This document shows positions 20,226-28,896 of a stretch of 64,000 nucleotides of DNA, piece by piece; within the stretch, counting starts at the first letter, position 1; the number at the start of each line of letters is the position of its first letter. The notes under the pieces are model-generated. The model made no database searches, had not been told where the DNA came from, and saw only the letters and a list, made by a program, of their open reading frames with translations. Both the position numbers and the translations under genes were made by a program. The stretch is from NCBI RefSeq assembly GCF_034259325.1, contig NZ_JAXIVS010000001.1, positions 930,001 to 994,000 on the forward strand. Reading direction: 5' to 3'. The DNA comes from Hyalangium ruber. Lineage in GTDB: Bacteria; Myxococcota; Myxococcia; Myxococcales; Myxococcaceae.

Positions 20226-22082
20226 ATGGCCGTCTCCGCGCTCGAGCTCCGCCCCCGAGGCGCCGTCGCCATCCTGGATGCCGCCCTGCGGCTGTGCTCG
20301 CGCAACACGGGCGTGTGGGCGCTCACCCTGCCCGCGGGAGCCCTGGTCACCGGCGCCCTCTTCCACCTGATCGACGCGGTGACGCACCACCGGGCCTTGG
20401 GACTGCCCACCCTCTGGCTCACCCTGGCGTGGTTCGCCCGAGGCATCTTCCAGGGCGCCGCCAGCCACTACACGCAGGAGCTGCTGCTGGGCCAGAAGGA
20501 GCCCAACGCCCTGGTCAGCCTGCGCACCGCCCTGGCCCGCGCCCCCAGCCTCATCATCGCCGTGGGCTACCTCTTCTTCTTCAACCTCTTCACCCTCAGC
20601 CTCTCGCTGGGCCTGTCCTTCTTCCTGCTCTCCGCGCACGTCGTCGGCTACGCGGTGATGGTGCAGGGCCGGGGCAGCCCCATGAAGCTGTATGGGCTGT
20701 GCTCGCGGCTGCTCGGGCCGGCGCGCGCCACCGCCGTCGGCGTGCGGATGATGCTGCTGGTGCAGGTGCTCACCTTCTTCAACCTGCACATCGCCACCAA
20801 CTTCTTCTTCTGGCTCGCCCGGAAGCTGCTCGCCATCGACTTCACCTTCGCCGAGCGCTTCACCTCCATCGACAACCCCTCCTGGCTGCTGTTCCTGGCC
20901 GCGGTCACCTTCACCCTCTTCGAGCCCATCAAGGCGGCCTCCTCCACCCTGCTGCTGGTGGATGGGCGGGTGCGCCAGGAGGGGCTGGATCTGCTCGCCG
21001 CCGTTCAGCAGCTGCCCAACCGGAGCACGGGGCGCGCGGCGGCCCGGAGCGCGGCGCTCGTGCTGCTGTGCGTCCTGTTTGGCGGTACGGCGGCGCGGGC
21101 GCAGGAGGCCGAGGTGGTGCCTCCCTCGGTGTTGCAGCAGCGGCTGCGGGATGTGGCCTCCGACTGTGAGTACAGCGAGGAGGAGCTGAGCGACGCACTG
21201 GAGTCCACCCAGCACCTCGGCCCGGCCGAGCAGGAGAAGCTGGGGCGGATGGTCCGCACCGTCGAGCGCCAGGCTTACGACAACGAGGACTGCGAGCAGG
21301 CCACCCAGACGCTGCGGCAGGGCCTGTCGCTCGCGTCGCAGACGGCGCGGCTGGAGCAGGCCCAGGCGGACTCCAAGGCCTCCGCCGCACGAGCCAAGGA
21401 GATCCTCTCACGGCCGGAGTTCGCGGTGGACCCCGCCCGGCCGGAGAAGGCCCAGGAGGAAGAGACGCCCCGGCAGCCCCCCGGCTGGTGGAAGCGCTTC
21501 ATGGATTGGCTGGAGGAGCTCTTCAAGCGCGAGCGGGAGAGGCCTCCGCCGCCCGCTCGGGATCCCCTGCCGGTGAGCGGCGCGAGCGCGGCCAACGCGC
21601 TGGTGGTCATCGTCATCGGCGTGGTGCTGGCGGTGCTGGCCGCCGTGCTGCTGCGCGCCCTGGGCAAGCGGGAGCAGGACGAGGGCGCCCAGCTGGAGGT
21701 GAGCACGCTGCAGTCCTCCGCGCTCTCTCAGGATCCGCTGAGCGCCCTGTCGCGCCCTCCCGAGGGCTGGGCCCACCTGGCCGACGAGCTGGCCGCCCGG
21801 GGCGAGTACCGCGAGGCGGTGCGCAGCCTCTACCTGGCGCTGCTATCGCGGCTGCACCGCGATGGCGCCATCCTCTATGACTCGACGCTGAGCAACTGGG
21901 ACTACCTGCGCAACTTCAAGGGCCGCCGCGACTGGCTGCCCCCCTTCCGGGAGCTGACGCGCCGCTTCGACTTCGCCTGGTACGGCAACCTGCCCGTGGG
22001 CGCCGACGGCTACCGCGACTTCCGCGCCCTCACCCAGCCCATGCTCTCGGCGCCCGCGCCCCAGGAGGCCGCCGGTGCGTGA
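20226..22082 (+). CDS. Membrane protein with C-terminal DUF4129 domain
   Basis: A 618-residue protein. Residues 1-260 hold about six membrane segments, then comes a second signal-like helix (near 280) followed by a periplasmic helical region rich in Glu/Gln. One more transmembrane helix is near residue 460, followed by a cytoplasmic DUF4129 domain (about 510-610, with SNWDYLRNFK and FDFAWYG). DUF4129 proteins accompany MoxR/DUF58/DUF4350 systems. It overlaps the next gene by 8 bases. Role in envelope quality control or complex assembly is inferred from the neighbourhood. Confidence 0.75.
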   Translation: MAVSALELRPRGAVAILDAALRLCSRNTGVWALTLPAGALVTGALFHLIDAVTHHRALGLPTLWLTLAWFARGIFQGAASHYTQELLLGQKEPNALVSLRTALARAPSLIIAVGYLFFFNLFTLSLSLGLSFFLLSAHVVGYAVMVQGRGSPMKLYGLCSRLLGPARATAVGVRMMLLVQVLTFFNLHIATNFFFWLARKLLAIDFTFAERFTSIDNPSWLLFLAAVTFTLFEPIKAASSTLLLVDGRVRQEGLDLLAAVQQLPNRSTGRAAARSAALVLLCVLFGGTAARAQEAEVVPPSVLQQRLRDVASDCEYSEEELSDALESTQHLGPAEQEKLGRMVRTVERQAYDNEDCEQATQTLRQGLSLASQTARLEQAQADSKASAARAKEILSRPEFAVDPARPEKAQEEETPRQPPGWWKRFMDWLEELFKRERERPPPPARDPLPVSGASAANALVVIVIGVVLAVLAAVLLRALGKREQDEGAQLEVSTLQSSALSQDPLSALSRPPEGWAHLADELAARGEYREAVRSLYLALLSRLHRDGAILYDSTLSNWDYLRNFKGRRDWLPPFRELTRRFDFAWYGNLPVGADGYRDFRALTQPMLSAPAPQEAAGA

Positions 22083-23370
22083 CCGTTTCCCCCTGCTGGT
22101 CGTCGGCGGCCTGGTGATGACCGTCATCCTCGGCAGCTTCCTGCTGCGAGGAGCCTCGCGCGGTGGCTTCGCCGACACCCTCTCCACCTACCGCGCCGCG
22201 CAGGACGGGGCACGCGCCCTCTTCGTGCTGGCCGAGGAGAGCGGTCTGCCCGTCACCCGGCGCGCCGCGGACCTGCAGCTCCTCGACGAGGAGTCCACCG
22301 CCACGGTGCTCCTGCTGGCGGTGGAGGTAGAGGGCAGCCGCGAGGATGACCTGGACGAGACGCTGCTGGCCTCCGAGAAGGACTCCAAGCTGGAGGACGA
22401 GGAGGTGCCGCACGAGGGCCTCAACGCCCTGCACGCCGCCGAGCTGACGAAGGACGAGCGCGAGAAGCTGCTCGAGTACGTGAAGGCGGGGCACACCCTC
22501 GTCTACGTCCCCTGGGGCTCGAAGGAGAACCCGCTGCTCGATGCCCTGCAGGTGAAGCTCGCCAAGGCGGACATCTCGCTGCAGATGCGCACGCTGGTGC
22601 CGCCGCAGCCCACGCCGTACACCCTGGGCGTGGAGCGCGTGGAGGCCAAGGTGCAGGCCTACCTGACGCTGCCCAACGACGCGGTGCTCTTGCTGGAGGA
22701 CGCACAGCTCGAGCGCCCGGTGGCGGCGGTGGTTCCCTACGGCCTGGGCAAGGTGCTGGTGGTGGGCGCGCCGGAGCTGGCGATGAACCAGGCGCTGGCG
22801 CGCGCCGACAACGCGCAGTTCTGGCTGAGCGCCCTGAACGCCCTGGGCCCCGGCCCCTACGAGTTCAGCGAGTTCCACCACGGCTTCACCAACGAGCGCT
22901 CGGTGGTGGACTTCGCGCGGCGCTATGGCCTGCACTTCGCCGTGGCGCAGCTGCTGCTGGGCGTGGCCCTGTGGGCCGTGGCGCTCAAGCGCTTCGGCCG
23001 CCCACGCCCGCCCCCCGAAGCAGTGCGCGTGGGCGCCACCGATGCCCTGTTCGCCATGAGCCGCCTCTACCGCGAGGGCCGCCACCACTCCTTCGCCGCC
23101 GGCCTCATCTCCAAGGGGCTCACGCAGGAGCTGGCCCTGTACGCCGGCCTGCCCGCGCACTCGGCGCCCTCCTCCGTCGCCGAGGGGCTCACCGCGCGGG
23201 GCCGGGAGGATCTCTCCCAGGGCCTGCGCGCCATCGCTCGGCGCTCCGAGGAGATCGCCAGCGACAAGGAACTCCAGCAGCTGGCCTCCCGCGCCGCCGA
23301 GCTGCGCAACCGCATCCATCCCACCGGGCCCCAGCGCGCGCCCACCGTCACCCCCGTCGAGGAGTCATGA
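22075..23370 (+). CDS. DUF4350-domain membrane protein
   Basis: A 431-residue protein with a transmembrane helix near the start (PLLVVGGLVMTVILGSF). A DUF4350/GldG-like extracytoplasmic domain (about residues 40-270, ending in GLGKVLVVGAPELAMNQ) and a second helix (about 285-305, FAVAQLLLGVALWAVAL) follow, then a helical cytoplasmic tail. It uses a GTG start that overlaps the previous gene by 8 bases, and its stop overlaps the MoxR start in ATGA, so the genes are translationally coupled. Confidence 0.75.
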   Translation: MRDRFPLLVVGGLVMTVILGSFLLRGASRGGFADTLSTYRAAQDGARALFVLAEESGLPVTRRAADLQLLDEESTATVLLLAVEVEGSREDDLDETLLASEKDSKLEDEEVPHEGLNALHAAELTKDEREKLLEYVKAGHTLVYVPWGSKENPLLDALQVKLAKADISLQMRTLVPPQPTPYTLGVERVEAKVQAYLTLPNDAVLLLEDAQLERPVAAVVPYGLGKVLVVGAPELAMNQALARADNAQFWLSALNALGPGPYEFSEFHHGFTNERSVVDFARRYGLHFAVAQLLLGVALWAVALKRFGRPRPPPEAVRVGATDALFAMSRLYREGRHHSFAAGLISKGLTQELALYAGLPAHSAPSSVAEGLTARGREDLSQGLRAIARRSEEIASDKELQQLASRAAELRNRIHPTGPQRAPTVTPVEES

Positions 23371-24374
23371 ACGCCCCCCCCGTCCCCGCCCCTTCCTTCG
23401 CCATGACCGGCCAAGGCAACGCAGTGCAGGCCGCCAACACCATCCGCGAGGGCGTGCTGAACGAGGTGCGCAAGGCCGTCGTCGGCCAGGATGAGGCGCT
23501 GGAGCTGATGCTCTGCGGCCTCATCGCCGGCGGCCACGTGCTGCTGGAGGGCGTGCCCGGCGTGGCCAAGACGCTGATGGCCAAGGCGCTGGCGCGCAGC
23601 GTGAGCGCGGACTTCAAGCGCATCCAGTTCACCCCGGACCTGATGCCCTCGGACATCCTGGGCACCAGCGTGTTCGACCTGAAGACACAGTCGTTCGTGC
23701 TGGTGCGCGGCCCCATCTTCACGGACCTGCTGCTGGCCGATGAGATCAACCGCGCCCCGGCCAAGACGCAGTCGGCGCTGCTGGAGGCGATGCAGGAGCG
23801 CAGCGTGTCGCTGGAGGGCCGCCACATCGTCCTCTCGCCGCTGTTCACGGTGTTCGCCACGCAGAACCCGGTGGAGTCCGAGGGCACCTACCCGCTGCCC
23901 GAGGCGCAGCTGGACCGCTTCCTCTTCAAGATCGAGGTGGGCTACCCCGCCCCCGAGGAGGAGGACGCCATCCTCGCCTCGGTGCACCGGGGCTTCGACG
24001 CGGGAGACCTGGCGCGCGCCGGCGTGGGCGCGGCGGTGGCGAAGGACGGGCTGATGAGCGCGCGAGCAGCCCTCAATGAGGTGACGGTGGAGCCGCCGGT
24101 GCTCGGCTACATCCGCAAGCTGGTGTCGGCCACGCGCACCTCCACGCGCATCCGTCTGGGTGCGGGCCCGCGCGCGGGCGTCCACCTGCTGCTGGCGGCC
24201 AAGGCGCTGGCGGCGCTGCGGGGCCGTAACTTCGTCACGCCGGATGACATCCGCTTCCTGGCGGGCCCCGTGCTCAAGCACCGGCTGCTGCTGTCGCCGG
24301 ACGCGGAGCTGGACGGCGCCACCCCGGGGGACGTGCTGCGGGAGGTGGTGCAATCCGTCGAGGTTCCTCGGTGA
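23367..24374 (+). CDS. MoxR-family AAA+ ATPase
   Basis: A 335-residue AAA+ protein with Walker A EGVPGVAKT (61-69), Walker B LLADEINRAP, sensor-1 FATQNP and the ESEGTYPLPEAQLDRF motif of MoxR. MoxR proteins act as chaperone-like ATPases with a von Willebrand-type partner, here the DUF58 protein whose GTG start overlaps this stop. The start at 23367 is chosen over far-upstream starts because of the ATGA overlap and GGAG just before it. Confidence 0.9.
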   Translation: MNAPPVPAPSFAMTGQGNAVQAANTIREGVLNEVRKAVVGQDEALELMLCGLIAGGHVLLEGVPGVAKTLMAKALARSVSADFKRIQFTPDLMPSDILGTSVFDLKTQSFVLVRGPIFTDLLLADEINRAPAKTQSALLEAMQERSVSLEGRHIVLSPLFTVFATQNPVESEGTYPLPEAQLDRFLFKIEVGYPAPEEEDAILASVHRGFDAGDLARAGVGAAVAKDGLMSARAALNEVTVEPPVLGYIRKLVSATRTSTRIRLGAGPRAGVHLLLAAKALAALRGRNFVTPDDIRFLAGPVLKHRLLLSPDAELDGATPGDVLREVVQSVEVPR

Positions 24375-25678
24375 TTCCCACCACGCGCCTGTGGGCGTTG
24401 CTCGCCACACTGGCCATTCCAATGATGGTGGCGGGCTTCAAGCCCGGGCTCGGCGGCCTGGTGCTGGCGCTGGACGTGCTGGTGGTGGGGCTGGCCGCGG
24501 TGGACTTCGCGCTGGCGCGCCGGGTGCGGCTGGAGGTGCATCGGCTCCTGCCCCAGAAGCTCTCGGTGGGCGCGCCCAACCGGGTGGAGCTGCAGCTGCT
24601 GCACCGCTCCAACCAGGCCGTGAAGGTGCGCGTGAAGGATGACGTGCCGGAGGCCTTCACCGCCTCGCCGGAGGAGGCCCCGCTCACCCTCGCGCCGCAG
24701 AGTGAGACGCGCTGGGTGTACCGGGTGACGCCCTCCAAGCGGGGCAAGTTCAGCTTCGGCGATATCCACGTGCGGGTGCGAGGCCCGCTGGGGCTCGTGT
24801 TCCAGGAGCGCACCTTCCCCGCCCAGGAGAACGCGGCGGTGTTCCCGGACCTGCGCGGCGCCACCCGGCTGCTGCTGTCCGGCGCGGCGTTGGACCTGGT
24901 GAACCTGGGCCTGCGGCAGCTTCGCCGGGACGGACGGGGCAGCGAGTTCGCCCGCCTGCGCGACTACGCCCAGGGCGACTCGGTGCGCGACGTCGACTGG
25001 AAGGCCACCGCCCGCCGCAGCAAGCCCGTCACCCGGGTGATGGAGTCCGAGCGCTCCCAGTCCATCCTTATATGTGTCGATGCGGGCCGCTCCATGGCCG
25101 CGCAGGTGGACGGGCTGACCAAGCTGGACCACGCGGTGAACGCGGCGCTCTTCCTGGCCTTCGTCGCCGTGCGCAACGGGGACCGGGTGGGCCTAGCCGT
25201 GTTCGCCGATGGGGTGAAGGCGTACCTGCCCCCGGAGGCCGGGCGCGGGCAGTACCGGAAGATCATCGACACGCTCTACTCGGCCACCCCGAGCCTCACC
25301 TACGTGGACTACCTGGCGCTCTTCAAGGAGCTGAACATCCGGCTGAACCGGCGCAGCCTCCTGTGCGTCTTCACGGACTTCCTGGACGAGGAGCAGGCCT
25401 CCACGATGATCGACCCGCTGCGGCGGCTGGCGCGTCGCCACGTGCCGCTGTGCCTGTCGGTGAAGGACACGGCGCTGCTGGGCCTGCTGCGCAAGCCGCC
25501 GCCCGGCCCGGAGGAGGCCTTCCAGCAGGCGGTGGCCTCCGAGCTGCTCTCGGACCGCGAGACGCTCAAGGCCCGGGTGAGCATGGGCGGGGTGCAGATG
25601 ATCGACGTGCTGCCCGACGAGCTGAGCCTGGCCGCCGTGAACCGCTACCTCGACATCAAGGCGCGCGGAGTGCTGTAG
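24371..25678 (+). CDS. DUF58 (vWA-like) partner protein of MoxR
   Basis: A 435-residue protein with two N-terminal membrane segments, then the DUF58 signature LRDYAQGDSVRDVDWKATARR and a vWA-like domain (ILICVDAGRSM resembles a MIDAS DxSxS, with GRS instead of SxS). The GTG start overlaps the MoxR stop. It is the expected effector partner of MoxR. Its 3' end overlaps the convergent SpoIIM-like gene by 23 bases. Confidence 0.88.
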   Translation: MIPTTRLWALLATLAIPMMVAGFKPGLGGLVLALDVLVVGLAAVDFALARRVRLEVHRLLPQKLSVGAPNRVELQLLHRSNQAVKVRVKDDVPEAFTASPEEAPLTLAPQSETRWVYRVTPSKRGKFSFGDIHVRVRGPLGLVFQERTFPAQENAAVFPDLRGATRLLLSGAALDLVNLGLRQLRRDGRGSEFARLRDYAQGDSVRDVDWKATARRSKPVTRVMESERSQSILICVDAGRSMAAQVDGLTKLDHAVNAALFLAFVAVRNGDRVGLAVFADGVKAYLPPEAGRGQYRKIIDTLYSATPSLTYVDYLALFKELNIRLNRRSLLCVFTDFLDEEQASTMIDPLRRLARRHVPLCLSVKDTALLGLLRKPPPGPEEAFQQAVASELLSDRETLKARVSMGGVQMIDVLPDELSLAAVNRYLDIKARGVL

Positions 25679-26675
25679 CCGCTACCGCCGCCTCCTCGCG
25701 CCGCGCGCGCAGGAAGTCCGAGCACAGGTACGCGTAGACGCCCGTGCCCACCGCCAGGGCGAAGGACACCTTGAAGGCCACCGACAGCTTGGGCGGGTGG
25801 ATCTGCGACACGGTGCCCTCGATGAAGCCGGCGAGCACGAACAGCGCCAGCGTGCCGAACAGCAGCTTCACCGCCGTCACCGCCTCCTGCCGCAGCGCCA
25901 TGCCCCGGGGCAGCCCCTTGGGCGCCGCCATGCCTCGGGCGATCACCAGCCCCGCCGCGCCCGCGATGCAGATGGCGGTGATCTCCGGAATGCCGTGCGG
26001 GAGGATCCACGCCCAGAACCAGCCGGCCATTCCCTTGGCGGTGTAGACCTGGGCCAGCGCGCCCAGGAACAGCCCGTTGACGAACAGCATCAACGCGGTG
26101 CCGATGCCCACGGTGATGCCCAGCGCGAACGCCAGGAAGGCCACCTGGATGTTGTGGGTGAACAGGAACGCGGAGAAGTTCGCCTGCTGGCCCACGGACA
26201 TGCCATCGCCCGCCGCCTCGTCCTGGGCGCGCTCGACGGGGTCGAGCTTCAGGTGCTCCTCGGGCACCAGGTAGTGCGCGGCGTCCGGGTCCATCACCAT
26301 GCCCAGGTAGCCGAAGCCGGTGCCGGCCATGAACATCAGCAGCGAGGCGATGTACATGCGCCACTCGCGCCGCATCAGCGCCGGGAAGCCGCGCGCCACG
26401 AAGCCCCACACGTCCGCCATGCGAGGCCGCTTGCCTGGGTAGGTGATCGCGTAGGCGCGGCCGACCAAGTCATTGAGGTAGGCGCTCACGTCCGCCGAGC
26501 CGCTGCGCGAGCGCACCCAGAGTAAATCGCTGGAGACGGCCCGGTACATCTTCCCGAGCGAGCGAGCCTCCTCCAGGCTGAGCGCCCGCAGGCCTCCGGC
26601 CTCGGCCTTGTCGAGCAGGTTCTCCAGCTTCTCCCACCGGGGGCGCCGCGACTCGATGAACTCGGCCACTTCCAT
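25656..26675 (-). CDS. SpoIIM/DUF95-like integral membrane protein
   Basis: A 339-residue protein with a cytoplasmic helical N-terminus (about 100 residues) and then about six membrane segments, including the HNIQVAFLAFALGITVGIGTALMLFVNGLFLGA and ILPHGIPEI regions typical of the stage II sporulation protein M family. In many bacteria such genes cluster with RDD, MoxR and DUF58 genes; here the DUF58 gene is convergent and the RDD gene is at 37082. Homology does not imply endospores. Confidence 0.82.
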   Translation of the reverse strand: MEVAEFIESRRPRWEKLENLLDKAEAGGLRALSLEEARSLGKMYRAVSSDLLWVRSRSGSADVSAYLNDLVGRAYAITYPGKRPRMADVWGFVARGFPALMRREWRMYIASLLMFMAGTGFGYLGMVMDPDAAHYLVPEEHLKLDPVERAQDEAAGDGMSVGQQANFSAFLFTHNIQVAFLAFALGITVGIGTALMLFVNGLFLGALAQVYTAKGMAGWFWAWILPHGIPEITAICIAGAAGLVIARGMAAPKGLPRGMALRQEAVTAVKLLFGTLALFVLAGFIEGTVSQIHPPKLSVAFKVSFALAVGTGVYAYLCSDFLRARREEAAVAATALRAP

Positions 26676-26779
26676 GGGAGCGACTCTAGTTCATCCCCTC
26701 CAGGTTTTGCCTGACCCGATTTGACGCTCGAAAGGCCGGGCACCTACAACACTTGCACCCCCAACCTGGAGTCGAGCGC

Positions 26780-28720
26780 ATGCGTTCACCGCGGCCATCC
26801 CTGGTCCCCTTGATCTGTTGTCTGGCCCTCCTTCCCACGCTGGCGCTGGCGCAGAACCTGCGCTTCACCACGATCGACATCGGCCAGGGGGACTCAGCGG
26901 TGCTCGTGGCCCCTAGCGGCTGCGCCGTGCTGTTCGACGGTGGCCCCACCGGCTCGGGGAGGACGATCAAGACCTACCTCAAGTCGATCGGCGTCACCCG
27001 CCTCCAGATGGTCTTCGTCTCGCACATGCATGCCGACCACATGGGCGGCATCGATGAGGTGGACGTGGGCACGGACGCGGTGCCCATCGACGCCGTGTAC
27101 GACCACGGCGGCACCTACGACTCCGGCGCCTATGACGAGTACGTCGCCCACTTCGGGGCCCGGCGCCAAACCGCCAGCCTGGGACAGACCTTCTCGCTCT
27201 GTAACGAAGTGACGCTGAAGGTCGTCAACTCGGGCAGCACCCACAGCGATGAGAACTCCAAGTCGGTGGCGGTGAAGATCTCCTATGGCTCCTTCGATGC
27301 GCTGGTGGGCGGGGACCTCACGGGCATCTCGCCCGATATCGAGGCGGTGCTGGCTCCCCGGGTGGGGGAAGTCGAGCTCTACAAGGTCCATCACCACGGC
27401 TCGAAGTACTCCTCCAACGCCCCCTTCCTCGCCGCCCTGCTGCCCACCGTCTCCTTCATCTCCGTGGGCATCGGCAACACCTACGGGCACCCCACCCCGG
27501 AGTGCCTGGCCCGGCTCGCTGATGTGGGCTCGGCCGTGTGGATGACCGAGGATCCCTCCATCAACCAGAAGCTGGGCCACATCGCGCTGACCAGCGCGGA
27601 CGGCAGCAGCTTCACCGTGTCGCAGGGCAGCGTCTCCACCACCTATCCCTCCAAGACCCCCGACACCCAGGCCCCCACCGCGCCGGGCTCACTGGTGGCG
27701 AGCGCCGCCTCCTTCTCCGAGATCGATCTGTCCTGGAGCGCCTCCACCGACAACAAGGGTGTGACGGGCTACCGGGTCTATCGCAGTGACAACGGGAGCA
27801 GCTTCTCTCAGGCCGGTACCTCCAGCACCCTGGGCTTCGCCGACCTGGGGCTCTCCAGCAACACCCCCTACTGGTACCAGGTGTCCGCACTCGACGAGGC
27901 GGGCAACGAGTCCCCCGTCAGCAACACCGCCTCGGCCACCACTCCCGCCGAGCCCGGCCTCCACCTCACCCTCACCTCGCCCAATGGCGGAGAGATCTGG
28001 AAGGGCGGCAGCCGCCAGAACATCACCTGGAGCTCGAGCAGCGTGTCCAACGTGAAGATCGAGTACACGCTCTTCAACAGCGGCCCCTGGACCGTCATCG
28101 CCAGCAGCGTGGCCGCCTCCACGGGCAGCTACACGTGGACGCTGCCCAACACCGACTCCGCCCGGGTGCGCATCCGGGTCTCGGATGCCCAGAACGGCAT
28201 TCCGGTGGATACCAGCGACAACGTCTTCACCCTCACCGCCTCCCGCCCGAGCCAGGTCATCATCAACGAAATCCTCGCCAACGAGCCGGGCTCCAGCACG
28301 GGCAGTGAGTTCATCGAGCTGGTGAACGCGGGCGGAGTCACCGTGGACCTCGCCGGCTGGACGCTCTGGGACGGAGCAGCGGCGCGGCACACCTTCCCCA
28401 CCGGCACCCTCCTGGCACCCGGCAAGGCCCTGGTGGTGTTCGCCAGCAGCACGGCCATCCCCAGCGGCATGACCAACGCCATGGGCGCCTCCACCGGCGT
28501 GCTCTCGCTGAACAACACCGGTGACACCGTGTCTCTGCGCACCGGCGCGAAGAATCTCCTCGTCGACTCGTACACCTACACCGGCGCTCAGGCCTCCGTC
28601 GACGGCGTGTCGATCAACCGCAACCCCGACGCGTCGGCCACCGGCGCCTTCGTCCTCCACACCACCCTGTCGCCGCGCAGCAGCTCGCCCGGCGCGCGCA
28701 CCAGCGGCGCCGCGTTCTGA
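26780..28720 (+). CDS. Secreted ComEC-type metallo-beta-lactamase with FN3 and lamin-tail domains (copy 1)
   Basis: A 646-residue secreted protein. Signal peptide (to ALAQ, residue 25), then a ComEC/Rec2-like MBL domain (about 26-285): IDIGQGDSA, HxHxDH at H82, H84, D86, H87, GGDL, VHHHGSKYSS and GNTYGHP. Next a fibronectin type III domain (about 290-390), a Kre9/KNH-like beta domain starting SPNGGEIW (about 395-490) and a lamin-tail domain starting VIINEILANEPG (about 500-620). ComEC MBL domains have been linked to nuclease activity and lamin-tail domains to secreted nucleases, so an extracellular nuclease or phosphodiesterase is plausible. The start at 26780 is the one conserved in copy 2. 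Confidence 0.85.
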   Translation: MRSPRPSLVPLICCLALLPTLALAQNLRFTTIDIGQGDSAVLVAPSGCAVLFDGGPTGSGRTIKTYLKSIGVTRLQMVFVSHMHADHMGGIDEVDVGTDAVPIDAVYDHGGTYDSGAYDEYVAHFGARRQTASLGQTFSLCNEVTLKVVNSGSTHSDENSKSVAVKISYGSFDALVGGDLTGISPDIEAVLAPRVGEVELYKVHHHGSKYSSNAPFLAALLPTVSFISVGIGNTYGHPTPECLARLADVGSAVWMTEDPSINQKLGHIALTSADGSSFTVSQGSVSTTYPSKTPDTQAPTAPGSLVASAASFSEIDLSWSASTDNKGVTGYRVYRSDNGSSFSQAGTSSTLGFADLGLSSNTPYWYQVSALDEAGNESPVSNTASATTPAEPGLHLTLTSPNGGEIWKGGSRQNITWSSSSVSNVKIEYTLFNSGPWTVIASSVAASTGSYTWTLPNTDSARVRIRVSDAQNGIPVDTSDNVFTLTASRPSQVIINEILANEPGSSTGSEFIELVNAGGVTVDLAGWTLWDGAAARHTFPTGTLLAPGKALVVFASSTAIPSGMTNAMGASTGVLSLNNTGDTVSLRTGAKNLLVDSYTYTGAQASVDGVSINRNPDASATGAFVLHTTLSPRSSSPGARTSGAAF

Positions 28721-28740
28721 TGCTGGGCCTTCGGGCATGA

Positions 28741-28784
28741 AAAAGGGGCGGGCCCTGACTCCGGGTCCCGCCCCTGTTCTTTTC
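28741..28784 (+). terminator. Rho-independent terminator of copy 1
   Basis: GGGGCGGG (28745-28752) pairs with CCCGCCCC (28767-28774), extended by an inner CCC/GGG and by A-tract/T-tract flanks (AAAA before, TGTTCTTTT after). The same element follows copy 2. Confidence 0.8.
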
Positions 28785-28896
28785 AACCCCTTGTCTGGGA
28801 TTTTTTCATTTTCTGAGAATTCGAGTAAACCGAATTGATCCCCTAAATACAGTTCCGTAGAACGTTTGCATCCCCCTCGAAAATGGAGTCGAGCGC

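Noticed and set aside
25656-26675. Evidence for endospore formation from a SpoIIM-like gene
   Set aside because: The family is widespread in non-sporulating bacteria and here belongs to the MoxR neighbourhood.
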